From: Photobacterium aquae
GTDB taxonomy: Bacteria > Pseudomonadota > Gammaproteobacteria > Enterobacterales > Vibrionaceae
Assembly (NCBI RefSeq): GCF_001029445.1
Contig: NZ_LDOT01000007.1
Coordinates: 1-64,000, forward strand
Direction of reading: 5' to 3'
DNA length: 64,000 nucleotides
Shown: positions 36,478 to 46,234 of the stretch, in pieces
How positions within the stretch are numbered: position 1 is the first letter of the stretch
How the letters are laid out: each line of letters starts with the position of its first letter
Notes under the pieces: generated by a model
What the model saw: the letters and a program-made list of their open reading frames with translations, nothing else
The model's database searches: none
Told to the model about the DNA's origin: nothing
Position numbers and translations under genes: made by a program

Positions 36478-37368
36478 TTAACCCTTCACGCCACCAGACG
36501 TCAAGCCGCCCACCAAAAACTTCTGGGCCAGCAAGAATACGGTCGTAATTGGAATGGCGGACAATACAGCGGCAGCGGCAAAATCACCCCATAGGTAGTT
36601 CTGCGGGTACAGATACTGCTGCATACCTACGGCCAACGTATAGTTATTGACATCCGTCAGAAGCAGCGACGCTACAGGCACCTCTGTCACAACACCGATA
36701 AACGACAGGATAAAGACAACGGCTAGGATTGGCACAGATAGCGGCAGCAGCACTAAACGGAATGCCTGCCATGGTGTCGCGCCATCAAGCGCAGCCGCTT
36801 CTTCCAAAGATCCATCAATCGTTTCGAAGTAACCTTTGATTGTCCATACATGTAGCGCGATACCGCCAATATACGAGAAGATCAAGCCACCGTGCGTATT
36901 AAGCCCTAAGAACGGGATATACTGGCCAAGACGATCGAACAATGCATATAGGGCAACCAGTCCTAGTACCGCAGGGAACATCTGAAAAATCATCATCCCC
37001 TTCAGGATCACGCTCTTGCCTTTAAAACGAAAACGGGCAAAGGCATAAGCACTGGTTGTTGATAGCGCAACGATAATAACCGACGTAATACCTGCAACTT
37101 TCACTGTATTCCAAAGCCACAGCAGCACCGGGAATGGCGGAGGTGTCACACTGCCATCACTGTTGGTGACCGAAAACCCTAGCGCAAGGCGCCAGTGGTC
37201 AAGGGTCGGATTGCTAGGAATCAATTCACCGCTGGCAAAGTTACCTTCACGTAGCGAGATAGCAACGATCATCAGTAGCGGGAAGATTGTCGCCGCAAGG
37301 AACAGGCAAAGTCCGATATGCGTTGCCCAAACCCGGTACTTCAAAGATTTTGGTTGAACCATTGGCAT
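36478..37368 (-). CDS. malG: Maltose/maltodextrin ABC transporter permease MalG
   Basis: A 296-residue inner-membrane permease with six predicted transmembrane segments. The EAA loop that docks on MalK reads [20 protein letters not shown]. The MalG-type start [21 protein letters not shown] and the end [14 protein letters not shown] are typical. It pairs with MalF to form the channel of MalFGK2. It starts 11 bp after malF and is the last gene of malE-malF-malG. Confidence 0.96.
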   Translation of the reverse strand: MPMVQPKSLKYRVWATHIGLCLFLAATIFPLLMIVAISLREGNFASGELIPSNPTLDHWRLALGFSVTNSDGSVTPPPFPVLLWLWNTVKVAGITSVIIVALSTTSAYAFARFRFKGKSVILKGMMIFQMFPAVLGLVALYALFDRLGQYIPFLGLNTHGGLIFSYIGGIALHVWTIKGYFETIDGSLEEAAALDGATPWQAFRLVLLPLSVPILAVVFILSFIGVVTEVPVASLLLTDVNNYTLAVGMQQYLYPQNYLWGDFAAAAVLSAIPITTVFLLAQKFLVGGLTSGGVKG

Positions 37369-37379
37369 GACGTCTCTCC

Positions 37380-38963
37380 TTAGTCCTGCTCAAGTGCTGT
37401 TTTGGTAAATTTAAGATTAAGCAGTGCCATACCGCCGACCAGCAAGAAGATAATGGTCGCAATCGCACCCGCCAGACCGAAGTCCTGGCCGCCGCCGCCT
37501 TCAAAGGCAATACGGTAGGTGTAGCTAACCAGCAAATCGGTGTAGCCTGCAGGCTCTGATGTACCGACCATATTAGGACCACCGGATGTTAGAAGCTGAA
37601 TCATTACGAAGTTGTTGAAGTTAAATGCAAAGCTAGCAATCAACAGTGGCGTTAGTGGCTTGGCAAGCATAGGTAACGTAATGGTAAAGAAGTTCTGAAT
37701 CGGGCCGGCACCATCAATCGCAGAGGCTTCATACAGATCATCAGGAATGGATTTCAACAAGCCCATGCAGAGGATCATCATATAAGGGAAGCCCAGCCAC
37801 GTATTTACAATGACCACCATCACTCGGGCCATAATAGGATCTGAGAACCACGATGGCTTAATTCCAAATACACCTTCTAGCAGCATGTTTATCTCACCAA
37901 AACTCTGGTTGAACAGACCTTTGAAGATAAGAATGGAAATAAATGACGGTACAGCATAAGGCAGGATAAGTAGCACTCGGTAAATACCACTTCCCTTCAG
38001 TGGTTCCCACTGCACGATACAGGCCAGTACCATACCCACAGCCAGAGTCAGTGATACTGCCAAGAAAGCAAATACAACCGTCCAGATAAAGATACCAAAG
38101 AAAGGTTCTTTGATACCGTCATCGGTCATCACACGTTCAAAGTTCTTACCGCCAACGCCCACAACAAACCCAGGAGAAATTGGCTTATCGATAAATTTGC
38201 CATCAGCATCAACAGGCTGGTAGAAACCAATTTCCATGTTTGGCTTATAAAGCTGCTGGGTACGGTTGTTGTACAGTGACTCGCCATCTTGCTGAAGCGT
38301 AAACAGCGGCATTTCTGCAGCAAATTTACGTAGACCGCTCATACGGATCTCTTCACCGCTTGGCATGGCCAACTCAACCTTGTTCAAGTTGCTGCGGTTA
38401 GCAATAATGGTTTTGATGATCTCTTTTTGCCCCTTCACTGCACCAACCGAATGCAACTTCATCGCCACATCAGAAGGTGGATTGGACAAATCGAACACAT
38501 CTGATGCCAGTAGCCCGCCATCTGCCTTAATGATCAACTGGTGGCCATTGTCGACTTTGTAAAGATCAAAGCCATAGCTAGAGCCCGACAAGAATGTCCT
38601 TTGCTGTAGCACCGACTGGGCTCGCTCAATTGACAATTGGTTATTCGCACTGTAGTTAGTAAAGGCCAGTCCAACAGTATAAATCAGAGGGAAAATAACG
38701 AAGACAAGCATCCCGGCGATACCTGGATAGATATAACGGTGCTCGTACGTTTTGTTACTACCGAAAATGTAAAGAGCCAGTGCTGTTAGAATAACGGTAA
38801 GAAGCGCAAAAGGTATTTCCCCTTGTGCATACATCAACACAGTAGCATAACCGTTAACAGTACCGATCATGCCGAGTAGCGACCATTTCAGCCACTTTCG
38901 ATAATTTAATTTTGGGCTTTCCTTTGCGGTTTCCAAAAGCCCTGCACCTTGAACTGACTGCAT
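37380..38963 (-). CDS. malF: Maltose/maltodextrin ABC transporter permease MalF
   Basis: A 527-residue inner-membrane permease with eight predicted TM helices. The large periplasmic P2 loop between TM3 and TM4 (about residues 117-290) contacts maltose-binding protein. The EAA loop reads [21 protein letters not shown]. Size matches E. coli MalF (514) closely. It lies 75 bp downstream of malE, after a hairpin, and 11 bp before malG. Confidence 0.96.
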   Translation of the reverse strand: MQSVQGAGLLETAKESPKLNYRKWLKWSLLGMIGTVNGYATVLMYAQGEIPFALLTVILTALALYIFGSNKTYEHRYIYPGIAGMLVFVIFPLIYTVGLAFTNYSANNQLSIERAQSVLQQRTFLSGSSYGFDLYKVDNGHQLIIKADGGLLASDVFDLSNPPSDVAMKLHSVGAVKGQKEIIKTIIANRSNLNKVELAMPSGEEIRMSGLRKFAAEMPLFTLQQDGESLYNNRTQQLYKPNMEIGFYQPVDADGKFIDKPISPGFVVGVGGKNFERVMTDDGIKEPFFGIFIWTVVFAFLAVSLTLAVGMVLACIVQWEPLKGSGIYRVLLILPYAVPSFISILIFKGLFNQSFGEINMLLEGVFGIKPSWFSDPIMARVMVVIVNTWLGFPYMMILCMGLLKSIPDDLYEASAIDGAGPIQNFFTITLPMLAKPLTPLLIASFAFNFNNFVMIQLLTSGGPNMVGTSEPAGYTDLLVSYTYRIAFEGGGGQDFGLAGAIATIIFLLVGGMALLNLKFTKTALEQD

Positions 38964-38998
38964 CTCAGCACCTTGCTAGCAAAAAGACAATGAAGTGT

Positions 38999-39022
38999 GA
39001 AGGGAGGCATCCCCCTCCCTTC
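38999..39022 (-). other. Hairpin between malE and malF
   Basis: A 9-bp stem GAAGGGAGG/CCTCCCTTC with a 6-base loop and no U-run. As in the malE-malF gap of E. coli, such a structure would protect malE mRNA and give more binding protein than permease; that role here is inferred. Confidence 0.6.
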
Positions 39023-39038
39023 GGGTGTACTTATTTAA

Positions 39039-40220
39039 TTATTTAAGCATTTGTTTCGCGGCTGAATCCAACGCGTCATTCACGCTCTGGCGACCGTCAA
39101 CGATGTTCTGGATTGCATTACCTTGCGCATACCAGAATGCTGTCATTTGAGGGATGTTTGGCATGATCTCGCCGTTCATCGCGTTGTTCATTGTCGCCGC
39201 GATACGTGAGTCCTTGTCCAGTTTCTGCTGGTAAGATTTCAAAGCAACAGCACCTAGAGGCTTGTCGGCATCAACCTTCGCCAGACCTTCATCCGTCAGC
39301 AGGTAGTTTTCAATAAACTCAACTGCCAAATCACGGTTAGGAGATACAGCACTGATACCAGCCGTCAACACGCCGACGAAAGGCTTAGATGGGTTACCAT
39401 TGAGCTTAGGCAGCAGAGTAACGCCATAGTTAATGCCAGACTTTTCAATGTTGCTCCAAGACCATGGACCATTGATTGTCATTGCCACATTGCCTTTGTT
39501 GAACTCAGACTCAGAGATGCTGTAGTCCATATCAGCAGAAATCACTTTTTGGTCAACAAGCTGCTTAATGAAAGTCATACCGTGCTTGGCACCGGTATTG
39601 TTGATGCCCACATCTTTTGCATCATAGCCATTGGCGGTGTACTTGAATGCATAACCGCCATCGGCAGTAATTAGCGGCCAAGTGAAGAACGGTTCGCGCA
39701 GGTTCCACATGATGGCTTTCTTACCATCTTTTTGCAGTTTCTTATCCAGCGCCGCAACGTCTTCCCAGTTGGTTGGAGGCGTTGGAACGAGGTCTTTGTT
39801 ATAAATCAGAGAAAGTGCTTCAACAGCAACAGGGTAGCCAACATACTTACCATCATACTTCACCGCATCCCACGTAAAATCGATGATCTTGTCTTTCATC
39901 TCAGGCGATGGGTTGATTTCTGACAGAAGGCCAGCCTTAGCATAACCGCCAAAACGGTCGTGAGCCCAAAATACGATATCCGGGCCATCGCCAGCAGCAG
40001 CAACCTGAGGGAAACGCTCAGCCAGGTTGTCAGGGAACGCAACCGTTACCTTAACGCCAGTGTCAGCTTCAAATTGCTTACCCACTTCTGCCAAACCGTT
40101 GTACCCCTTATCACCATTAATCCAAATGGTAAGTTGGCCTTCTTCAATGGCCGCGTGGGCACTAAATGAACCAAGAGCTGCTAGGGTACATAATGCGACG
40201 GTGCTGAGGACTTTCTTCAT
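39039..40220 (-). CDS. malE: Maltose/maltodextrin-binding periplasmic protein
   Basis: A 393-residue periplasmic binding protein. The Sec signal ([20 protein letters not shown], cleavage AHA-AIEE) is followed by [20 protein letters not shown], nearly identical to the mature start of E. coli MBP. Other sugar-site segments are [45 protein letters not shown] and [16 protein letters not shown] 40220 is taken, with AAGG 9 bases upstream. It is the first gene of malEFG and is divergent from malK. A second malE lies at 49142-50323. Confidence 0.96.
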   Translation of the reverse strand: MKKVLSTVALCTLAALGSFSAHAAIEEGQLTIWINGDKGYNGLAEVGKQFEADTGVKVTVAFPDNLAERFPQVAAAGDGPDIVFWAHDRFGGYAKAGLLSEINPSPEMKDKIIDFTWDAVKYDGKYVGYPVAVEALSLIYNKDLVPTPPTNWEDVAALDKKLQKDGKKAIMWNLREPFFTWPLITADGGYAFKYTANGYDAKDVGINNTGAKHGMTFIKQLVDQKVISADMDYSISESEFNKGNVAMTINGPWSWSNIEKSGINYGVTLLPKLNGNPSKPFVGVLTAGISAVSPNRDLAVEFIENYLLTDEGLAKVDADKPLGAVALKSYQQKLDKDSRIAATMNNAMNGEIMPNIPQMTAFWYAQGNAIQNIVDGRQSVNDALDSAAKQMLK

Positions 40221-40280
40221 TATTAACATCCTTCATGATTGTTATGTGGTTTGCGTAACGACTGTAATGCAACGCAATTT

Positions 40281-40540
40281 TCAGGGTGTATCTTCCACCA
40301 GGGCTACGCATCTAGCATCCTCCTGCTGACTACGCCCCCAGCCACAAAGACTCAAAACCGTGATCTCCATCGTCGGTGCAAGTGACGGAGATCTAATAAT
40401 GAAGCACAGTTGTGATACGGCGCACATGGTAATTGGATTAATCCGTGTGTTCAGCCCCCCAAATTTCAAAGTGTGATCTGGGCACTCCTCCCCCCCTCAT
40501 CCCCCCAACAAATTTATTCATAAGGAGGATGTTTTGCCGC
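40281..40540. promoter_or_regulatory. malE/malK divergent control region: MalT-box-like sites and a CRP-like site
   Basis: On the malE side, the minus strand has GGGGGCGTAG (40330-40339) and AGGAGGATGC (40315-40324). On the malK side, CCTCATCCCC (40495-40504) and CCTCCCCCCC (40487-40496) lie in the reverse direction, with AAGGAGGATG (40522-40531) forward. All match the MalT core GGAKGA or the GGGGCGTAGG-type variant. A CRP-like palindrome TGTGATACGGCGCACA sits between them (40411-40426). This is the arrangement of the E. coli malEp-malKp regulon, although malT itself is outside the window. Confidence 0.75.
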
Positions 40541-40682
40541 TGTCGCTAGGCAAAAATAACACCATACCCAATGGGTAGTTGAAGATGCTTTTTACTATTC
40601 TGCTTTATGTGCAGTAGCCACTTTTATTAGACGACAGCACCGTACTTTTTCTTGGGGAAGTAAATAGTGCGGATTAAGTCGA

Positions 40683-40730
40683 GGTAGCAGCTTCGTTATC
40701 ATGAATAATGATGCTGCTACCCGTTTTTTT
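40683..40730 (+). terminator. Terminator-like hairpin in the malK leader
   Basis: A 9-bp stem GGTAGCAGC/GCTGCTACC with a 21-base apical region that folds further (ATCAT/ATGAT), followed by CG and seven T. It lies about 100 bp upstream of malK and 150 bp downstream of the MalT boxes, so malK transcripts must pass it. It could be an attenuator or the 3' end of a small RNA. Confidence 0.7.
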
Positions 40731-40829
40731 GTCATCATATCTTCAGCACAATGAATTCTTTACCGACAAGGCCCAGAACGCATAAGATCCGGCCTTGCTG
40801 GCAACAACAAACTTAGAGGAATAGGCTCG

Positions 40830-41939
40830 ATGGCGAGTGTTACTTTACGAAATGTATGTAAAGCATATGGAGAGAACCTGATTTCCAAAAACGTTGATCT
40901 CGATATTGCCGAAGGCGAATTCGTGGTCTTCGTAGGGCCATCAGGCTGTGGTAAGTCTACGCTTCTACGTTGTATTGCAGGTCTAGAAGATATCACCTCA
41001 GGTGATCTTTATATCGGCGAGCAGCGCATGAACGATGTACCACCATCGGAACGCGGTGTCGGCATGGTATTCCAATCGTACGCACTCTACCCTCACCTTA
41101 ACCTGTTTGACAACATGTCCTTTGGTATGAAGCTTGCCAAAGCAGACAAGGGCGAAATTAAGAAGCGTGTTGACCACGCGGCAGAGATCCTGCAGCTAGG
41201 CCACTTGCTAGACCGTAAGCCTAAGGCTCTGTCTGGTGGTCAGCGCCAACGCGTTGCCATCGGCCGTACGTTGGTATCCCAACCAAATGTCTTCCTGCTC
41301 GACGAACCGCTGTCCAACCTTGATGCGGCACTTCGTGTACAGATGCGTATCGAAATTGCCAAACTGCACAAGCAACTCGGCTGTACCATGATTTACGTTA
41401 CCCATGATCAGGTTGAAGCAATGACCATGGCACAAAAAATCGTGGTGCTGGATGGCGGGTACGTTTCGCAGGTGGGTAAGCCACTTGAACTCTACCACTA
41501 CCCGCAAAACCGCTTCGTTGCCGGTTTCATTGGCTCACCGAAAATGAACTTCATGAGTGTGTTCATCGAACAGGTTGAAGACGAGCGTGTTATGGTTCAA
41601 ATGGCCAATGGACATGCCTTCTGGATCCCTGTTGATGGCAAAACCGTTACCAAGGGCGACCGCATGTCAATGGGCATCCGTCCCGAACACCTGGTTTCGG
41701 CAGAAGAAGGCGACGCCGTTGTTGAAGGTACGGTACAAGTTGTTGAAAAGCTGGGTTATGAAACTCAAACCTACCTGCAGCTTGATCAAATGGATGCTGA
41801 TTTCATCTACCGTCGTCCTGATACTTTGGATGTTGAAGCGGGTGACAAGTTCAAAGTGGGTATCCCTGCCCATCGATGCCACCTGTTCCATCGTGATGGG
41901 GCTGCGTGTCGCCGCCTGTATCAAGAACCAGGCGTATAA
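40830..41939 (+). CDS. malK: Maltose/maltodextrin ABC transporter ATP-binding protein MalK
   Basis: A 369-residue cytoplasmic ATPase of MalFGK2. Walker A is GPSGCGKST (about 36-44), the Q-loop is [11 protein letters not shown], the signature is [13 protein letters not shown], Walker B is [14 protein letters not shown] and the H-loop is YVTHDQ. The C-terminal regulatory domain (about 240-369, MGIRPEHL and [14 protein letters not shown]) is the part that contacts MalT and EIIA-Glc in E. coli. An AGAGGAATAGG ribosome site precedes ATG 40830. It is followed by a terminator, so lamB is not in this operon, unlike E. coli. Confidence 0.97.
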   Translation: MASVTLRNVCKAYGENLISKNVDLDIAEGEFVVFVGPSGCGKSTLLRCIAGLEDITSGDLYIGEQRMNDVPPSERGVGMVFQSYALYPHLNLFDNMSFGMKLAKADKGEIKKRVDHAAEILQLGHLLDRKPKALSGGQRQRVAIGRTLVSQPNVFLLDEPLSNLDAALRVQMRIEIAKLHKQLGCTMIYVTHDQVEAMTMAQKIVVLDGGYVSQVGKPLELYHYPQNRFVAGFIGSPKMNFMSVFIEQVEDERVMVQMANGHAFWIPVDGKTVTKGDRMSMGIRPEHLVSAEEGDAVVEGTVQVVEKLGYETQTYLQLDQMDADFIYRRPDTLDVEAGDKFKVGIPAHRCHLFHRDGAACRRLYQEPGV

Positions 41940-41960
41940 TAAATCACACTCGTATTCCCA

Positions 41961-41986
41961 AAGGCGCTGTTTTCAGCGCCTTTTTT
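41961..41986 (+). terminator. Intrinsic terminator of malK
   Basis: A 7-bp stem GGCGCTG/CAGCGCC with a 4-base loop and TTTTTT. Confidence 0.92.
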
Positions 41987-42012
41987 ATATTCAAGCAACG
42001 ACGATACCCTCC

Positions 42013-42936
42013 ATGACTATTGACCCTCGCACCAAACACTATGATCCTTCGCGCATGATCATCATGGATGATTTTGTGATCCCCCAATTAAACCGCAAGC
42101 GCACTATTCGTATTTACTTACCCGATGGCTACGAACAATCACAAAACCACTATCCCGTAATTTATATGCATGACGGCCAAAATGTTTTCGAGCCATCACT
42201 TTGCATCAGCGGTATGAGCTGGCAAGCAGGAGAGAGTATTGACGCCTTCCAGCGGGAAACCTCATTCTCATGCGCAATTATCGTTGCGGTTGACTGCAGC
42301 GGCGAACGTGGGGCCTTTGGCCGCAGGGATGAATACTCACCTTGGCCTTATCACCCAGAGCCAGAGCTTACAAACTGGGAGCAAAGTGCCATTCCTCAAG
42401 GTGGCGATGGAGAGAAATACTGCCAGTTTATTGTTGATACCCTGAAGCCTTTCATCGACAACCAATACCGGACATTGCCACAACGGGAATATACCAGTAT
42501 CGCGGGGAGCTCTATGGGCGGGCTAATCAGCCTGTATGCCCTGCTGCGTTATCCATCGATTTTTGCCAATGCCGGCGTGTTTTCACCTGCTTTTTGGTTT
42601 GCCAGTCAGGCCATTCGCCAATTCATTCACGATACCCCCGTCGAGCACCCCGTCAACATCTACATGGATATCGGAACGGCAGAGAGCAGCGACCACAACA
42701 TAAGCATATTCCCCCATATTTATCAAAAACACGCCGCTGCCATTGCCAACCAGCTTTCTTCACACAGCCCGAAGATTAACTGCCAGTTCCACATCATTGC
42801 CGATGCTATCCACAGTGAATCAGCCTGGGCGCTTCGCTTTCCTGCAATGCTGGCGTTCTTCTTCCCCTGCATATCGCACGATTCCCTCCAAGAGCTGGAT
42901 TCGAGTACCTTTCATTCCTACACTGAAAAAGGGTGA
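42013..42936 (+). CDS. Esterase-family alpha/beta hydrolase (esterase D/PF00756-like)
   Basis: A 307-residue cytoplasmic hydrolase with the nucleophile elbow GSSMGG (Ser167). Near the N terminus RTIRIYLPDGYEQ and PVIYMHDGQNVF are typical of the putative-esterase family (PF00756), which includes enterochelin esterase and Fes-like proteins. A possible catalytic His lies in ADAIHSESAWALRF near residue 275. No signal peptide. ATG 42013 begins after the malK terminator; the same frame is open into malK, but that part is a shadow. The ribosome site is weak. Its position after malK suggests a role with maltodextrins, such as removing acyl groups, but this is inference. Confidence 0.85.
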   Translation: MTIDPRTKHYDPSRMIIMDDFVIPQLNRKRTIRIYLPDGYEQSQNHYPVIYMHDGQNVFEPSLCISGMSWQAGESIDAFQRETSFSCAIIVAVDCSGERGAFGRRDEYSPWPYHPEPELTNWEQSAIPQGGDGEKYCQFIVDTLKPFIDNQYRTLPQREYTSIAGSSMGGLISLYALLRYPSIFANAGVFSPAFWFASQAIRQFIHDTPVEHPVNIYMDIGTAESSDHNISIFPHIYQKHAAAIANQLSSHSPKINCQFHIIADAIHSESAWALRFPAMLAFFFPCISHDSLQELDSSTFHSYTEKG

Positions 42937-42996
42937 TCGTTTCAGCCGTGGGTAACGTAGATTAATCGGCTCTTTCTCGAAATGGAGGATCATACA

Positions 42997-43182
42997 ATGA
43001 GCAGCCATGACAGAATTGAAGACATTGAACAGCGTATTGATATGGCTTACCAAGAGGGTGACTTCCAGCAAGCCAAAGCTCTTGAAGCTAAACTCCGACG
43101 ATTAAGGGGGGCAAGCAACAACAATTACGATCAATGTGAACCGTATTCACTCGAAGGCAGGGTCTATATGGATGACGACTAA
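42997..43182 (+). CDS. Small charged helical protein
   Basis: A 61-residue protein of unknown function. A heptad-like helix (DRIEDIEQRIDMAYQEGDFQ, then QAKALEAKLRRLRG) is followed by a polar tail ending in DDD. ATG 42997 is preferred: GGAGG lies 9 bases upstream. The alternative ATG 42982 would overlap that site. A strong 11-bp hairpin (43205-43232) follows. Confidence 0.65.
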   Translation: MSSHDRIEDIEQRIDMAYQEGDFQQAKALEAKLRRLRGASNNNYDQCEPYSLEGRVYMDDD

Positions 43183-43204
43183 GTACCCAGCATGACTCTC
43201 TCAT

Positions 43205-43232
43205 TCCCCCTACCTCAATGAAGGTAGGGGGA
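43205..43232 (+). terminator. Strong hairpin after the small helical gene
   Basis: A perfect 11-bp stem TCCCCCTACCT/AGGTAGGGGGA with a 6-base loop. There is no U-run, so termination efficiency is uncertain. Confidence 0.6.
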
Positions 43233-43379
43233 CAGCTCTCTCTTCCTATTCAAAAGTGTGATCCTCTTCAGCCATTCGATTTACTGTATAAATCCACATC
43301 TGGAATCAGAATCCAAATCAAAGAAAGCATAAAATTTCACTAATACACTGCCCACAGGACATAATAAAAAGGAACTACA

Positions 43380-44462
43380 ATGGGCGCTACCCATTCACCA
43401 CGCATCGGGATCATTGGTGGACTAGGCAATGAAGCCATGGTCGACCTGTTGAAAAAAATTCAGACTGTTACCCACGATACGCCACCAGCATTCATTGCCT
43501 TTGGCAATTCACGTCTGGCCTATAAACCGGAAGAAGTCGGCAAGCACTGGCAACCAGAGGATCTGCCAGAACAACGACGGGTTGATACCGCCCGCTACAC
43601 GCTTCGGCTCATGCAGCACCTCGGTGTCGATTCGCTAGGGTTAGCCTGTAACAGTGCACATTCTCTGTTCAGAGAATTACTGCAAGACATCCCCCTGCCG
43701 TTTGTTGACATGCTCAAGCAGACTGCAACCACCCTAGAGGGAACATCAAGCAACGTCCTTGTCATGGGGGTTGATAGCCTAATACATTCGGGCCTCTACC
43801 AAAGCGCGTTGACCGAAAAAGGCGTGACCTCCACCAGCCCAAATCCAGAAAACCAAAAAAAGGTCATGGCCGCCATATATGACCCGGAGTTTGGTATCAA
43901 GACAGCCAAAATCACCGAACAGGCTGAACGTCTGTTGTGTGAAGTTATTACCGACGAATGCACTCGTCAGCAATGCAAGCTGGTTGTATTAGGGTGCACA
44001 GAACTCCCGCTCGCTCTTACTTCAGAGAGTTGCCAACGCTTCAAACAAAATGGCTGGATTCCACAAAATATCGACGTCATTGATGCCTCCAGCGTACTAG
44101 CACAGGCTTTGGTGGATGCTATCTCGCCGCAGAATTCAGAAAACGAGGGTAACGGCCTAGCCCAACCGCTCAGCCTCTTTGCAGGAAATAACCTTGACTG
44201 GTTCCCACCATTAACCTTCAAAGTTAACAGTCTAGAGCAAGCCATCGATATACAGCAGGCCATTTTTGACTCTTGCTGTGACTACCTTGCCAAGCAAGGC
44301 AAAGGCATCACAGGTAGTTATTGGCACCTTCCGACCCTATTCTTCAGCCAGACAGAAACGGATATAGAGCAATCACTCTCAGAATTAGGCATTACCGCAC
44401 ATTCCGGTGATTGCCAACTTTCTGAGCTAGTGGACAACGTGCTTCCGGCATTTTATTCATAG
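43380..44462 (+). CDS. Aspartate/glutamate racemase-family protein with extra C-terminal domain
   Basis: A 360-residue protein. Residues 1-250 are an Asp/Glu racemase fold (PF01177): RIGIIGGLGNEAMVDLL, first catalytic Cys in LACNSAHSLF and second in VVLGCTELPLAL. It probably racemises an acidic amino acid or a related compound. Family members such as YgeA stop near residue 230-240; here about 100 more residues follow (DWFPPLTFKVNS through the end), including a Cys-Cys pair (DSCCDYL), without a domain I can name. The AAAGGAACTACA ribosome site supports the start. Monocistronic with its own terminator. Confidence 0.85.
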   Translation: MGATHSPRIGIIGGLGNEAMVDLLKKIQTVTHDTPPAFIAFGNSRLAYKPEEVGKHWQPEDLPEQRRVDTARYTLRLMQHLGVDSLGLACNSAHSLFRELLQDIPLPFVDMLKQTATTLEGTSSNVLVMGVDSLIHSGLYQSALTEKGVTSTSPNPENQKKVMAAIYDPEFGIKTAKITEQAERLLCEVITDECTRQQCKLVVLGCTELPLALTSESCQRFKQNGWIPQNIDVIDASSVLAQALVDAISPQNSENEGNGLAQPLSLFAGNNLDWFPPLTFKVNSLEQAIDIQQAIFDSCCDYLAKQGKGITGSYWHLPTLFFSQTETDIEQSLSELGITAHSGDCQLSELVDNVLPAFYS

Positions 44463-44484
44463 CCAATTACCGTATCCATAATAG

Positions 44485-44516
44485 GCAAAAGCCGGTCTTT
44501 TTATCGACCGGCTTTA
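44485..44516. terminator. Intrinsic terminator between convergent genes
   Basis: A stem AAAGCCGGTC/GACCGGCTTT with an 8-base loop between the racemase-family and DUF1254 genes. Confidence 0.8.
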
Positions 44517-44551
44517 TCCCCAAAATCGCTCGTTTTAGTTAACGACAGACC

Positions 44552-46072
44552 TTACTTCACTTCTGTTATATCACTAGGCTTCCAGCTACCGTCATACCAA
44601 TGTTCAAGCGGGCCATACATCCTTAAGATGGCAAACCACCCTTTTTCGGGTACCGTCTGGATCCAGTTCGCATCCTTTCCGTCAGGCGCGGTAGGACCAA
44701 AGTACAGGTCAACCGAACCATCAGGGTTTTCGATCATTTTGTCACGCTGGTCATTCTTGCTTGGGAACGGCTGGCTCGTCTGGAGTTCTGACCGGGTCTG
44801 CGTATCGTAGACAACCACCGACCAGAAGTTCTTCGCAGGAACGTTTGCCGGTATAGTCAGTCTATAATTTTTACTGCCCTCAAAGAACTCACCCTCACCC
44901 GTCTTGTCTACAATGGCATATTGCGAGCCTTTACCTACCATTTTTAGCGCCATTGCGGGAGTATTGACCGTGGCCATGTAAAAGAAATATGTTCTGGCAT
45001 CTAAATTTCGCCCCCCGTTCCCCCCATCAATTAACCATTGATAATCTTTGCCGATGAACGCCGTTTTCCAGTTACGGTCATCCCAGATATACGCATTATC
45101 TGTCCGGGGATTGAACATCAGCGCTCGCGCAGTCGCGTTACCGATCGCCGCCCCTTCTTTGAGGATCTTCTGCATCCGGTCATCCGGCTCAAACGGTTTG
45201 CCTTTCTGAATACCAATTGTCGCAATTAACCCGCGCAGTTCAGGGTCAATAAATTCGACCGGCTCTTTATCAATAACAACCTTAATCTCATCGTAAAAAT
45301 GCTCGTCATTGGCATGAATGGTATTGAATGACTTGCCACTCCCGGAAACGAAGGTCATCTTTGGCGGGTTGCCTTTCTTGGCTAACGGGTAAATCTTCAG
45401 CCCCGAGTGATAGGCATCCACCGCGGCATCCGTCTTGCCATCTTTCAAAAATCCACGGGCAATAAACCAATTTACATAGCTGGTGGACCGAGACACATGG
45501 TATCCCTCAGGTATATCCCCCTCATAGTTGGGAGGAAGAATCAGATACTTACCGCCTTTTCCACGATCTGGCCCTACAACCCCCATGTCGGTTACAAACC
45601 GAAAGAAGGCATCATTGACCGTTGTCGGCCCCATCCCCGGGGGGATTTCCACCACTGTCGGCCCATCTTTTTCAAGATCAAGAAAGGCCGATGCATACAC
45701 CGTATCCGTGTTGCCGGTCAGAAACAGGGGATTGGAATCCATTAAGTTATCGAACAACATCACCTGATGGGACTGTTTCACCCCCATCTTCTGATGCCCG
45801 ATCCGTAACGCTTCTAACGATGCCATGGGAATCGCATTCAGGAAAACTTCCGTCGCGCGCATTGTATCCAGATTATCGTACAACCGCTCCATGGTCTGCT
45901 GGCTAGGTACACCGTCTTTGAAGTGCAGAACACCGAGGTGGGTTTCAACCTTATCCGGCGTCATAATGCTGGCTGGAATCTCGGTGTTATACACGCTATT
46001 CGCTGCAAGTACGGATGAAGAAACCAATATACCTGTCAGCAAAGCAACATATTTAAGTTTGGCCTTTAACAT
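44552..46072 (-). CDS. Exported DUF1254/DUF1214 protein
   Basis: A 506-residue exported protein. A Sec signal (MLKAKLKYVALLTGILVSSS, cleavage near VLA-ANSV) is followed by DUF1254 (about 60-190, with NTDTVYASAFLDLEKDGPTV) and DUF1214 (about 370-490, with SVVVYDTQTRSEL and YFGPTAPDGKDANWIQTVP). The pair is widespread in bacteria and has no settled biochemical role. ATG 46072 has GGAG 7 bases upstream; in-frame ATGs at 46078 and 46102 are less likely. Confidence 0.88.
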   Translation of the reverse strand: MLKAKLKYVALLTGILVSSSVLAANSVYNTEIPASIMTPDKVETHLGVLHFKDGVPSQQTMERLYDNLDTMRATEVFLNAIPMASLEALRIGHQKMGVKQSHQVMLFDNLMDSNPLFLTGNTDTVYASAFLDLEKDGPTVVEIPPGMGPTTVNDAFFRFVTDMGVVGPDRGKGGKYLILPPNYEGDIPEGYHVSRSTSYVNWFIARGFLKDGKTDAAVDAYHSGLKIYPLAKKGNPPKMTFVSGSGKSFNTIHANDEHFYDEIKVVIDKEPVEFIDPELRGLIATIGIQKGKPFEPDDRMQKILKEGAAIGNATARALMFNPRTDNAYIWDDRNWKTAFIGKDYQWLIDGGNGGRNLDARTYFFYMATVNTPAMALKMVGKGSQYAIVDKTGEGEFFEGSKNYRLTIPANVPAKNFWSVVVYDTQTRSELQTSQPFPSKNDQRDKMIENPDGSVDLYFGPTAPDGKDANWIQTVPEKGWFAILRMYGPLEHWYDGSWKPSDITEVK

Positions 46073-46185
46073 TTGCATTCTCCACGTGACTGTCATACCC
46101 AAGCAACCTCAAGAGACTAAAGGTTGTACAAAACCACCTTATCTAACGTTAGAAATCAATATTGAGTTTCGCGATTATCAAATAT

Positions 46186-46213
46186 AAAAAAACCTGCCAA
46201 AGCAGGTTTTTTT
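46186..46213. terminator. Bidirectional intrinsic terminator
   Basis: A stem AAAAACCTGC/GCAGGTTTTT with a 4-base loop, directly after the debranching-type glucosidase gene on the minus strand. Confidence 0.9.
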
Positions 46214-46234
46214 ATATTGGGGTTCAAACAATAC

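Noticed and set aside
40281..40469. Minus-strand open frame inside the malE-malK control region
   Set aside because: It covers the MalT and CRP-like sites, has no ribosome site and no recognisable product.
41557..42012. Upstream extension of the esterase frame through the malK 3' half
   Set aside because: It overlaps malK in another frame and spans its terminator; the esterase fold starts after ATG 42013.
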